A stretch of 64,000 bases of DNA from Piliocolobus tephrosceles (lineage: Eukaryota; Chordata; Mammalia; Primates; Cercopithecidae): positions 119,944,525-120,008,524 of the forward strand of contig NC_045434.1 in NCBI RefSeq assembly GCF_002776525.5, read 5' to 3'. The translations under genes and the position numbers were made by a program. The notes beneath the pieces are model-generated. The model was not told where the DNA came from. It saw only the letters and a program-made list of their open reading frames with translations, and did not search any database. Shown one piece after another: positions 34,939-44,711 of the stretch. The stretch's first letter is position 1, and every line of letters starts with the position of its first letter.

Positions 34939-34956
34939 AGCCTGGACAAGCCCCAA
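34939..34956 (-). other. Primer binding site, proline-tRNA-like
   Basis: Just inside the 5' LTR the minus strand reads TTGGGGCTTGTCCAGGCT. It matches most of the proline-tRNA primer site TGGGGGCTCGTCCGGGAT as I recall it (14 of 18). This supports a HUERS-P/gammaretrovirus-type affiliation. Confidence 0.65.
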
Positions 34957-34959
34957 AGG

Positions 34960-35392
34960 TGTGTCTGGAGTTTATGCCTTACAGTGGGTTCCTGGTCTGG
35001 CTGACTTCAAGAATGGAGCTGCAGACCTTCGCAGTGAATGTTACAGCTCTTAAAGATGGTACAGACCCAAAGAGTGAGTAGTAGCAGGATTTATTGTGAA
35101 GAGCAAAACAAGAAAGCTTCCACAGCGTAGAAGGGGTCCTGAGCGTGTTGCCACTGCTGGCTGGGGTAGCCAGTTTTTATTCCCTTATTTGTCCCTGCCC
35201 ATGTACTACTGATTGGTCCATTTTACAGAGTGCTGATTGGTCTATTTTACAAACCTCTAGTTAGCTACAGAGTGCTAGTTGGTGCATTTTTACAGAGCAC
35301 TGATTGATGCATTTTACAAACCTCTCGGAAGACAAAAAAGTTCTCCAAGTCCCCACTCGACCCAGGAAGCCCCGTTTGTTTCTCCTCTTACA
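34960..35392 (-). mobile_element. 5' LTR of the provirus
   Basis: It runs TGTAAGAGGAGAAACAAACG ... TAAACTCCAGACACA on the minus strand, with the same polyadenylation, GTAACATTCACTGCGAAGG and CCAATCAGCACTCTGTAAAA elements as the 3' LTR. It has fewer of the CCAAT-bearing repeat units and a different first 30 bases. Flanking TACACACA on both sides of the provirus fits the target site. Confidence 0.9.
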
Positions 35393-35704
35393 TACACACA
35401 GACACCTTTAGATATTCTGAAAGTTAAAATATCAACTAATAAAAACTTTTCTTAATATTTTACAACTTCAATGTCATACTGTCTTTGTACTTCTGAACAA
35501 ATACTGTAACTCTTTTTCTTATCAAATGTATATCTACTTAAGAATACCTTACCTTGTTTACTGTGACTTCTCTTGTCTTCAAAATATGTATCTGCATCTC
35601 TGATTAGATTTATAATTTAACCATGTTTACTGTTATTTTCCCTATGTTTTAAATATGCACTTGAATCACTTCTCAATGTATGTTGTGAATTTATTTGTGA
35701 ACAC
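35393..35704. other. Unassigned AT-rich sequence
   Basis: About 310 bases between the provirus and an Alu. No feature supported. Confidence 0.45.
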
Positions 35705-35716
35705 AGGAACGCCTTC

Positions 35717-36012
35717 CTTTTTTTTTTTTTGAGATGAAGTTTTGCTCTTGTTGCCCAGGCTGGAGTGCAGTAGCGCAATTTTCACTCACTGAAATCTCTG
35801 CCTCCCAGGTTCAAGTGATTCTCCTGCCACAGCCTCCCAAGTGTCTGGGATTAAGGTGCACACCACCACCCCAGGCTAATTCTGTATTTTTAGTAGAGAC
35901 AGGGTTTCACCATATTGGTCATGCTGGTCTCAAACTCCTGACCTCAGGTGATCCACCTTCCTTGGCCTTCCAAAGTGCTGGGATTACAAGCATGAGTCAC
36001 CATACCCAGCCC
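35717..36012 (-). mobile_element. Alu SINE (AluS-like), full length
   Basis: Antisense dimer from a T-rich tail to CATACCCAGCC, with CAAACTCCTGACCTCAGGTG (AluS type). AGGAACGCCTTC (35705) and AGGACCTCCTTC (36013) are a diverged target duplication. Confidence 0.95.
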
Positions 36013-36351
36013 TAGGACCTCCTTCTATGAATTCCACAACAATTTCTATAAAGTCAGGAGATGAGGGAAGGTGTATTAACATATAAAGAGAATTTGTAAA
36101 ACTAATACAATCAAAACTAGGATGAATAGTCACTTGGTTTCTGATTGGTTGATAATTTGCTCTTTTCTTTCTGCATGCAGATTCTGACAAAGGCTGTGTT
36201 TCAAAAATGTCTGAGATTGTGGTTTCTTTCCATAAGTGAAAATGTTGACAATCCCCTACACATGTGCACAGCCATTATCCTTTCAACAGTCCATCATCAT
36301 GAATACCATACTTATTTGGCATGCTTTTCACTCAATCACCCCAGCAAAAAC

Positions 36352-36353
<2 letters not shown>

Positions 36354-36399
<46 letters not shown>
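36354..36399. repeat. (TG)n microsatellite
   Basis: Twenty-three uninterrupted TG units, followed by an AGAGAAAGAGGGAGAGA purine stretch. Confidence 0.98.
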
Positions 36400-36400
<1 letters not shown>

Positions 36401-37676
36401 TAAAAAGAGAAAGAGGGAGAGAATTTTCTAAGTACAACTTATGGAATACAGGTGTTGGTAGTTGTTAAAGTCCTATTTCAAATTTTCTTAAAAAAATATT
36501 TAACTGTTCTTATCAAATCTTTAAGAAACTACGCTATGCATAGTTAAAACAGTCTGAAAGTAGGAAAAAGCATTTCTAGTGGTTCCCAGTTTTCAGTAAC
36601 AGCTCTCAGAAAGTGTCTTTAACCAAGTAACAGCAAATAGTTGGGAGTTAAAATTTTCTTGATATTTTACAACTTCAATGTCATACTATCTTTGTAAATA
36701 AATTCATTCTTGTCCACTCTGGAATGCCATTCTTGTGTCTTGATCTATGGGGTCAGTTTCATTCCAACAAGACTGAAATATAGCATCTCAATAAAGAAAA
36801 ATCTCCTCGGTGCCACATCCTTCAACTATTCAATGTCCAGGGGCTCTGACAGACAGACTACATCCAAAACAGATGCTTACCCAGGGTGAGGTGGGGAGAG
36901 TGCACAGTGGGATTGACAGGGAGCCAGCTTGTGAATCATATGCAAATGGAACAGCTTAAAGTCAAACCTGCCTGTTCCTCCCACTGTCTCATCCTCTCCA
37001 TGCCAACCAGAAAACACCATCTAGATGGTTCAGCCTATTTTATTCTTTCTGCCTCCCCTGTAGTTTCTGCCTCTCCACCATGTGAGGAGCAGATACCTCA
37101 AGCATTTTATTTTTCCATTCATCCACTCCCGTCTTACACTGCTCATTTAATTTTAGCAATGTGCATGTGAAGAATTGTCTGTTAGTGTTCTTAAAAGTCA
37201 AGAAGGGCTGCTAGGCTTGCTCACATATTTGAATGCTCCTTTCTAGTAACAGTATGAGTTGTCAGGTTTGATGAATTTTTGGAGCCGCCATCTTTGACAT
37301 ATAAAATATCATATAGAGACTTCAAATCTTAAGACTGAGTTGTTTGGAGGGAAAAAAAAAAAAAATACACCTTCCTAGGGGTTTGTAATTCTTGATGATT
37401 CATGCTTGTAAAAAATAATAGGTACTATTATAAAGAAAATATCAAGTGAAAAAATGTAGCTTTTCACATGTATCACTGAAATTTTATTTTTATTCTAGCT
37501 TCCCCTCTAATTCTTCTTTACCATCTCCCACCCCATCAAGGAAAGTCTTGAAATGGGGAGAGAGGAGAAACCAAAATGATTATTTTATTTAGCCCAAATA
37601 ATAATTATTTATTGGGCTATCCTCCTTATATCCCCCTTCTTTCCCACAATAGAAAAATCAACACACATACATGCAT

Positions 37677-37677
<1 letters not shown>
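36400..37677. other. Unassigned sequence, possibly unique
   Basis: About 1.3 kb. It includes an octamer ATGCAAAT (36940-36947), a 15-A run near 37350 and a 94-codon frame (36886-37170) without a domain. I recognise no interspersed repeat. Confidence 0.4.

Positions 37678-37711
<34 letters not shown>
37678..37711. repeat. (CA)n microsatellite
   Basis: About seventeen CA units after ATACATGCATGCA. Confidence 0.97.
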
Positions 37712-37714
<3 letters not shown>

Positions 37715-37894
37715 CTTTACTTTCTACTTAAGGCTTTGTGAAGAAAATGGTGCAGGATGAGGTACTGGAAAAAATGAGAGAAGGCTTATAAGGGTAGAGA
37801 TGTTATTACATAACTGCATGTGCTGCATCTACTTACTCCAAAGAAGGAGCAGGCATCATTTCCAAAGAACACCCACTCCCTGTTTTGCATTAAT

Positions 37895-38276
37895 TATTGC
37901 ATCATTATAAAAGAATGCCTGAGACTGGGTAATTTCCCAAGAAAGGAAGTTTAATTGGCTCATGTTTCTGCAGGCTGTACAGGAAGCATGGTACCTGCAT
38001 CTACTTTTAGTGAGGGTCTCAGGAAACTTGCAATCATAGCAAAAGGCGAGGGGAAGCCAGCACATGACATGGGAAGAACAGAAGTAGGAGAGATAGCGGG
38101 GAGGTACCACACACTTTTAAATAACAAGATCTCAAGTGAACTCACTTATCACCAATGTGATGGTGCTAAGTTATTCAGGGGAGATATGTCCCCATGATTC
38201 AGACACCTTCTACCAGGCCCTACCTATAACACAGTTCTACATGAGATTTGAAGGGAACACACATCCAAACAATATC
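37895..38276 (-). mobile_element. MaLR LTR (MST-like)
   Basis: The plus strand shows the reversed LTR: GAATGCCTGAGACTGGGTAA, TTCTGCAGGCTGTACAGGAA, CAATCATAGCAAAAGGCGAG and TCTACCAGGCCCTACCTATA. The polyadenylation signal is the TTTAATTGG region in reverse. Solo LTR. Confidence 0.85.
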
Positions 38277-38294
38277 ACCTTGTTACCTTCTACT

Positions 38295-39235
38295 GCATTT
38301 TAATAGATTTTGGTTTTTAGAGCAATTTAAAGTTCACAGCAAAACTGAGAAAAAGGCACAGAGATTTTCATTTATTCTTGTCTTAGTTTTATGTTGCTAT
38401 AATAGTATGCTACAAATTGAATGATTTATAATGAGTAGTAAGGTATTTGGGCCATGAATCTGAATGCTGGAAAGTCCAAGAGCATGACACTGGCATCTGG
38501 TCAGCCTCTAGTGAGGATCTTCTTGCTGCATCATTTCATGGCAGAACACAGAAGGGCAACTGAGTGTGAGACCTAGAGAGAGGACGGAGTGGAACTTCAT
38601 GACTTTGTCAGTAACCCACTCCTGTGATAGCTACCCACTCCCACGATAATGTCATTAATCTATTCATGAAGGTAAAGTCCTCGTGACCTAAGTACCTCCT
38701 AAAGGTCTCATCTCTTACTACCATCACCATGGCAATTACACTTCAACATGAGTTTTGGGGAGACATTCAAACCATAAGAAGCCCCAGCCCCTACAAACAT
38801 ATATCTTTTCCCTTTATTAACATCCCTCACCAGAGTAGTATATTTGTTACAATTGATGAACCTACATTACCACAGCATTATCACCCAGAGTCCATAGTTG
38901 GCATTAGGATTCACTCTTGATGTTGTACCCTAGTATTCGGGTTTGGGACAAATGTATAATGACCTGTATTCAACATTATGGTATCATACAGTGTAACTTC
39001 ATTGTCCTAAAAATCCTCTGTGCTTCACCTATTCATTCCTTCCTCCTCCTAGCCCCTAGCAACCATGGATTTTGTTAATGTCTCCATAGTTTTGCTTTTT
39101 CCAGAACATCACATAGTTGGGAACATACAGTATGAAGCCTTTTCAGATTGGTTATTTTCACTTAGTAATATGCATTAAGTTTCCTTCATGTCTTTGTACG
39201 GCTATTCCACTGCATATTCATTGATTGCAGACAGA
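38295..39235. mobile_element. Old L1 3' segment split by an LTR
   Basis: Two parts, 38295-38379 (GAGCAATTTAAAGTTCACAG) and 38795-39235 (GTTACAATTGATGAACCTAC, GGACAAATGTATAATGACCT, AAAATCCTCTGTGCTTCACC), belong to one old repeat that I recall as the 3' end of L1ME/L1MC-type elements. They are separated by the MaLR LTR at 38380-38782. The orientation was not determined. Confidence 0.55.
38380..38782 (-). mobile_element. MaLR LTR (MLT1A/MST-like) nested in the old L1
   Basis: GTTTTATGTTGCTATAATAG, GCTGGAAAGTCCAAGAGCAT, CTTCTTGCTGCATCATTTCA and GGGGAGACATTCAAACCATA are the reversed MaLR LTR order. It interrupts the older L1 piece, giving the relative ages. Confidence 0.85.
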
Positions 39236-39540
39236 TACTAACGAAATGCAAGGGCACAGTTAAAGTAAACACAGAGTCTAGGGAATAGATAACATAATTT
39301 GCCCAAGAAAAAGCTAGAAAGAACATAGTAGTGTCTTTCTGTATCTTTAATTCTATGTTTTATTTTAGCATTTTTAAACAAAACATCAAAAACAAATTAA
39401 GAGGCTAAGGGGCACAGTGACATAAGCCAGAAAGAACTTGCTAAGGATGTCAACTTCCACTCTTGTGCATCTGTGAGCTCTTTGGCAAGTTTCTTAGACC
39501 TTCTGACCCTCCACTCCCTTACACATTAAAAGGAGGCTTT

Positions 39541-39820
39541 TGGCTAGTCATGGAGGTTCACACTTGCAATCCCAGCACTTTAGGAAGTCAGAGCAGAAAG
39601 ATCACTTGAAGCCAGGAGTTCGAGACCAGCCTGGGCAATACAACGAGACTTTGTCTCTATAATTATTTTTAATTAGCTGTGTGTGGTGGCATACACCTGC
39701 AGTCCTGGCTACTTGGGAGGCTGAAGTAGGAGGATCGCTTGAGCCCAGGAGTCTAGACTGCAATGAGCTATGATCAGGCCACTGCACTCCAGCATGGGAG
39801 ACAGAGAAAAAAAAAGAGTG
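39541..39820 (+). mobile_element. Alu SINE (AluJ-like)
   Basis: It starts at GGCTAGTCATGGAGGTTCAC and has AGTTCGAGACCAGCCTGGGC, CTGCAATGAGCTATGATCAG and a short A tail. Well diverged, so old. TTTTGG at both ends may be its target duplication. Confidence 0.92.
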
Positions 39821-39879
39821 GTTTTGGGATTTCAAAAAATATTAACACAGTATCTGACACATGATAAGCACTCAAAACT

Positions 39880-40009
39880 GGTCCCTTTTAAAGTTCAGTT
39901 TAATACATGGCACCTAGCATGACTCCAGTATGGTTTGGTCTGGTCTGTTGGGAGTCTGGCACAGGAGTTCAGTCCAAAATAATAGCCTCTCATGAATTTT
40001 ATTTAACAA
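39880..40009 (-). mobile_element. LTR fragment, same family as 51416-52222
   Basis: The blocks AGTCCAAAATAATAGCCTCT and TTTTATTTAACA match AGTCCAAAACAATAACCTCC and TTTTATTTAACA in the longer LTR at 51416-52222. On the minus strand it opens TGTTAAATAAAATTC. Only its first 130 bases or so remain. Confidence 0.7.
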
Positions 40010-40179
40010 TTTAAATTGTTTCTGTCTAGGGGAGAGCATGACCGAAACATAAGCCACTTTAAGGGAGAGACCAAAACATAGGGCATCAGTGCTACTCTCA
40101 GTCACCATTATTCTGGGGATTTGGCTTCAGCACATGACTGGTAGGTTGCAGTGCCCTCGTGGTCACATGTATCTTTCAG

Positions 40180-40365
40180 TTTGTTACTCCAGCAAGAAAG
40201 AAACTATTTGGCATTTAGTGGATGGCTGCATGCAGGCATTTACAATCTTCGAAAGAGTACAGCACACCAGGGAGATTAGTGTTACAAGCATCAGGAGGAT
40301 GATACCAAGAGTCTGGAGCATGCCCCTTAGCCAAGTTTCCCATGAACCAACCCAATTAAAATGAA
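40180..40365 (-). pseudogene. ERV env C-terminal (TM anchor) remnant
   Basis: On the minus strand one frame reads GSWETWLRGMLQTLGIILL, continues hydrophobic (MLVTLISLVCCTLSKIV) and ends in a short tail, followed about 170 bases later by the LTR fragment at 39880-40009. A membrane anchor plus tail just before an LTR is the layout of a retroviral env end. Upstream env sequence is too decayed to follow. Chance hydrophobicity cannot be excluded. Confidence 0.5.
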
Positions 40366-40449
40366 CAAAAGGAAAAACAAAGTTTAATGGCTAGAACAAA
40401 CTAGAAACTTAGTCTCTGAGTCCAGAGAGTAGTCAATAAATAAGTTTTT

Positions 40450-41720
40450 AGTTGTTGGTCTCAAAGCATCTTTTGTAGTTCGAATGTCCCCAGTGATGTC
40501 TGAACAGCCCAAACGCCAATAACCACAAGATTGTCTACACATAAGCTGTTGTTATCATTTCTCTGAAGTCTATGTCAGGCCACCCAGTTTCAGCTTTCAG
40601 AGCTTCAGGAAAGGAGCAGTTTTTGTTCTCAGTGATTCCAAGTCAAAAAGGTGGGAGAAAACTGGAAATGTTGGTTTGAAGAGTCACAGCCAGAGATTGG
40701 CTAGAAGGATTCAGGATTCAGTCAAATGTACAGGCAGATAACAAATACTCAAAAACAATGAACAAGGCTAGAATATGATAATGGGTACACTACAGTTTCC
40801 TTATGAAATTTAATTTTTTATCTCCATAGTCATCCCCATCTCAAAGACAATCACTGCAAGATCAGTCAATCTGCAAAACAGGTCTCATTAAACACAGCCT
40901 AATCACCTACCCAGTATAGCAAGAATCGTGATTAACTAAACAGACTCTTTTTAAGTCTACTTTGCTGAAACTTTTAATAAGGAATCTCAGATTAGCCCAT
41001 TAAAAGGCTCTTGAAACTAGGAAGCCAAGTCTCACCATCAGACTTATCTGAAATACCTATAAACTTCGATGGATTTCTCTTTTCTCAAGTTTCCCCAAAT
41101 ACTTTTAAGTTACCTGGACCTTCTTTTTATAAGACCAAGGAATCCCTTGAAGACATGTTTTTTATGCACATTCTCAAATATGACATTCCAGTCAAAATGT
41201 TGTTATTATAATCAATATTTCCAATTGACTTACTTAAAAAGAACAGATGTTTATTAAACAAATGCAAATAACTATGTTTCCATAAAACTAAGAATATTTA
41301 CAAAGAGTTTGCAAATTCTGGAGAGACCAGGCAGGGGCAAAAGTACTTGTTTTGTCTCTGTTTACAAAGATAGACTTTACCAAATTGCTATAAGCTATAG
41401 ACAGCTTAAAAGAAAACAATTTCTTAATTCTGGAAAATAAAATATTAAAATAAAAAACTGCAAAATTTCAAATGAAAAATCATAAAAATGTAACCTCATC
41501 AGTTTATTCAATCACATATAATTAATTCTTTTTCTGCTTGATCCTGGTTAGCAGTTTCATCAACTCATCAGTTTCTTCATTAGATTTCTGAAAATTCTTA
41601 CTCAGTCCAGTGGTGTAATCTTAAAGTTACCAGAAAGCTATACTTCTCAAAGTCCTTTCCACGAATCTCCTTCAAGACAGAACACATTCAAGTTATAGTT
41701 TTATAAAAATATCAGAGTAA
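40450..41720. other. Unassigned sequence, part perhaps ERV-derived
   Basis: About 1.3 kb. The left part may belong to the same ERV remnant as 40180-40365, but I see no gag, pol or env motif there. Frames at 41011-41257 overlap each other and show no domain. Confidence 0.4.
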
Positions 41721-42020
41721 GGCCAGGCACGGTGGCTCACGCCTGTAATCCCAGCACTTTGGGAGGCCGAGGTAGGTGGATCACAAGGTCAGCAGTTCGA
41801 GACCAGCCTGACCAACATGGTGAAACCCCGTCTCTACTACAAATACAAAAAAATTAGCTGGGCGTAGTGATGGGCACCTGTGATCCCAGTGACTTGGGAG
41901 GCTGAGGCAGGAGAATCTCTAGGAACTGGGAGGTGGAGCTTGCAGTGAGCTGAGATTGCGCCACTGCACTCTAGCCTGGGCAATAAGAGCAAAACTCCAT
42001 CTCAAAAAAAAAAAAAAAAA
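41721..42020 (+). mobile_element. Alu SINE (AluS/Y-like), full length
   Basis: It opens GGCCAGGCACGGTGGCTCAC and has CAAGGTCAGCAGTTCGAGAC, GGAGCTTGCAGTGAGCTGAG and a 17-A tail. ATCAGAGTAA precedes it and ATCAGAGTAA follows it, so the insertion is clean. Confidence 0.97.
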
Positions 42021-42087
42021 TCAGAGTAAAATAACTGTCTGAGTACGGCAAGACTTAGGATAGCCATGACTGAAATTGTGATGAGAG

Positions 42088-42383
42088 GCCAAGTGTGGTG
42101 TCTCATGCCTGTCATCTCAGCACTTTAAGAGGCCTAGGTGAGAAGACCACTTGAACTCAGGAGTTTAACCAGCCTGAGAAACATAGTCAGATTTGTCTCT
42201 ACAAGAAAAAAAATTTTTTAATTAGCCGGGTATGATGGCTCATGCTTGTAGTCCCAGTTACCCAGGAGGCTGAGGTGGATTGCTTGAGCTGGTGAGATCA
42301 AGGCTGCAGTGAGCCATGATTGTGCCACTGCACTCCAACCTGTATGACAGAGCAAGACACTGTTTCAATTAAAAAAAAAAAAA
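42088..42383 (+). mobile_element. Alu SINE (AluJ-like)
   Basis: It runs from GCCAAGTGTGGTGTCTCATG to an A tail. GTGATGAGAG (42078-42087) and GTGACGAGAG (42384-42393) form the target duplication. A deletion has removed part of the right arm near GAGGTGGATTGCTTGAGC. Confidence 0.94.
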
Positions 42384-42580
42384 GTGACGAGAGTTCGTTA
42401 TAATGCAATTAACAAGAGAATTTCATAATTTTTGTGTCATACATTTTAATATAATAACCAAGATCGCGACTAATAATATTATACCAGAATAAATCATATT
42501 TCTAGGAAATCCATATAATTTCTAGAATGCTCATATCAATAACACACCAATAAATATGACTTTAAAAACATTAAGTATCA

Positions 42581-42882
42581 GACCAGGCATGATGAATTAT
42601 ACCTGTAATCCTAGCACTTTGGGAGGCTGAGGCTAGAAGATCACTTGAACCCAGGACTTTGAGACCAGCCTGGGCAACATAGTAGGACCCTGTCTTTAAA
42701 ACAAAACCATGTTTTTTAATTAGCAGGGCATAGTAGCACATGCCTGTGGTACCAGCTACTCAGAAGACTGATGCAAGAGGATAGCTTCAGTCTAGGAGAT
42801 TAAGGCTTCAGTGAGCCATGATTGTGCCACTGCACTTCAGCCAGGGCAACAGAGTGAGACCCTTTCTCAAAAAAAAAAAAAA
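42581..42882 (+). mobile_element. Alu SINE (AluJ-like)
   Basis: ACCAGGCATGATGAATTATA start, GAGACCAGCCTGGGCAACAT, CAGTGAGCCATGATTGTGCC and a 14-A tail. Third Alu in the same orientation within 1.2 kb. Confidence 0.94.
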
Positions 42883-42889
42883 CTGGTTT

Positions 42890-43246
42890 AGTGTCACTTA
42901 TTATTTGAGTGACAATGTTTTTCATTTAACTTAAAATACCAAATGAGCCTAATTAATTTAACATATCTTTTTTTGTAAGGAGAGTGAACAAATTATTTTG
43001 AGATATTCTAGGGAATCTCCAAAACATCCCAAAGTTAGTGGAGGTCAAAAGAACTTAATTTAGAATTTGATTTAAGGACAACAAAAATGTCAAAAGCCTT
43101 AAAACACTTGACTAAATAGACCACAGGTCACTGTGAAAACATACTTACATATTTACTTAACCAGAATGATAATTAAAGACTTCAAAGGCAAATTCAAAAG
43201 GTTAAATAGTTGTAGGAAAAAACCTTTGTCATTTTAGTAGAGAGAA
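42890..43246. other. Unassigned AT-rich sequence
   Basis: About 350 bases between two Alus. No feature supported. Confidence 0.45.
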
Positions 43247-43254
43247 GTCAGTTT

Positions 43255-43258
<4 letters not shown>

Positions 43259-43289
<31 letters not shown>

Positions 43290-43541
43290 AGACGGAGTCT
43301 CGCTCTGTCTCCCGGGCTGGAGTGCAATGGCCGGATCTCAGCTCACTGCAAGCTCCGCCTCCCGGGTTTACGCCATTATCCTGCCTCAGCCTCCAGAGTA
43401 GCTGGGACTACAGGCGCCCGCCACCTCGCCCGGCTAGTTTTTTGCATTCTTTAGTAGAGACGGGGTTTCACCGTGTTAGCCAGGATGGTCTCGATCTCCT
43501 GACCTTGTGATTCGCCCGTCTCGGCCTCCCAAAGTGCTGGG
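43259..43541 (-). mobile_element. Young AluY, 5'-truncated, Old World monkey type
   Basis: An antisense Alu with a long T tail and intact CpGs, missing about its first 35 bases. GTCAGTTTTCTT at 43247-43258 and 43542-43553 is an exact 12-bp duplication, so the truncation happened at insertion. In sense it carries GAGACGGGCG, GGGCGAGGTGGCGGGCG, ATGGCGTAAACCCGGG and GATCCGGCCA, which I associate with the AluY radiation of Old World monkeys. Confidence 0.95.
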
Positions 43542-43572
43542 GTCAGTTTTCTTAAGTAATCAAAGACTAGAT

Positions 43573-43650
43573 AAAGGCTGCAGTGAGCCGTGATTGCACC
43601 ACAGCACTCTTACCTGTGTGACAGAGCAAGACACTGTCTCAGAAAAAAAA
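43573..43650 (+). mobile_element. Alu 3'-end fragment
   Basis: Only the last part of a right arm: AAGGCTGCAGTGAGCCGTGA to an A tail. It may be the remains of an older Alu next to the young AluY target. Confidence 0.9.
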
Positions 43651-43654
43651 AGTG

Positions 43655-44414
43655 ATGAAGCACAAGAAATTATCTTAATACAATGCAGAATTTTTGTTTT
43701 CTAGGCACATCACTCAAGAAATAAAAACCTTTCCTTAAAAAAATTTTGTTCCTTTAACAGAAGGAAAACCAGTTTCTAGTTTTTTGCCAATATACTTTTG
43801 ATATTAAGGCTCATTTTTAAAACACAATAGTTCATTTAATTTTAGCTAATTTGACCACACATTAAAACTTGTCTTTCAAATTTTTTTTCCTTAAACAAAA
43901 CACATCTTCATACCTTACTACTTTCTTTACTAAAAATACATATTACTTTCTTCACATATAGTTGTTTTCTTTATTATAACTAATAGTTTTAATTAAATAT
44001 ACCAATTAGAATTACTTTCAGTATCTTTCATTTCTAAAAGCATGTATGTTTCTATAGCACAATTTTTATGTTTATTAACAAACCCAAATATTTCCTGCTT
44101 CTCTATAGCTGTAAAATGGCAAGATCCCAAAAGTATATAAAGTAAACATATATTCAGTAATTACTGCTTCAATATTTTAACTTACTTAGAAATAATTCAG
44201 GTATTTAATGAATACATATTATTTCATATAACATAACTTCAATGTTTCCAGTTACTAAAAAATCTTTCGAAACTACTTTTAAATAGACATGTTGTGTAAA
44301 ACATAATTATTTTTGAAATTTTGTACACTTTTATTTCACATACATGTACCTCATTCACTCATTTTTTAACAATTATTCTTGAACCACTCATGAAAAATTT
44401 CCTCAAATATTAAA
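43655..44414. other. Unassigned AT-rich sequence
   Basis: About 760 bases, very T/A-rich. No open frame or repeat that I recognise. Confidence 0.45.
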
Positions 44415-44711
44415 CAGGCTGGGTACAGTGATTCACACCTATAATCCCAGCACTTTGGGAGGTCAAGAAGGATGGATCACTTGAGGTCAGGAGTTTGAGA
44501 CCAGCCTGGTCAGCATGGTGAAACCTCGTATCTACTGAAAATACAAAAATTAGCCAGACGTGGTGGTGCGTGCCTGTAATCCCAGCTACTTGGGAAGCTG
44601 AGGCATAAGAATTACTTGAACCTGGGATGTGGAGGCTGCAGTGAGCCAAGATCGTACTACTGCACTCCATGCTGGGCAACAGAGCAAGACTCTGTAATAA
44701 GTAAATAAATA
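44415..44711 (+). mobile_element. Alu SINE (AluS-like)
   Basis: It begins AGGCTGGGTACAGTGATTCA and has GAGGTCAGGAGTTTGAGACC, the A-rich linker, and a tail turned into AATAAGTAAATAAATAAG. Confidence 0.95.

Larger units (their letters stand above)
28187..35392 (-). mobile_element. Defective class I endogenous retrovirus (LTR1/LTR12-like LTRs, HUERS-P type suspected)
   Basis: Reading right to left on the minus strand: 5' LTR, primer site, leader, gag, protease, RT, RNase H, a second RNase H-like piece, env TM remnant, polypurine tract, 3' LTR. The class is gammaretrovirus-like from the capsid, single zinc knuckle, protease and TM features. The LTRs resemble LTR1/LTR12, and the primer site looks like tRNA-Pro, which points to a HUERS-P type family. 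Integrase and the surface subunit are not detectable. Stops, frameshifts and lost catalytic residues make it non-functional. The two LTRs differ by many substitutions and indels, consistent with an old insertion. Confidence 0.9.

Noticed and set aside
36145..36468. 107-codon plus-strand frame with a Cys-Val repeat
   Set aside because: Produced by the TG microsatellite at 36354-36399.
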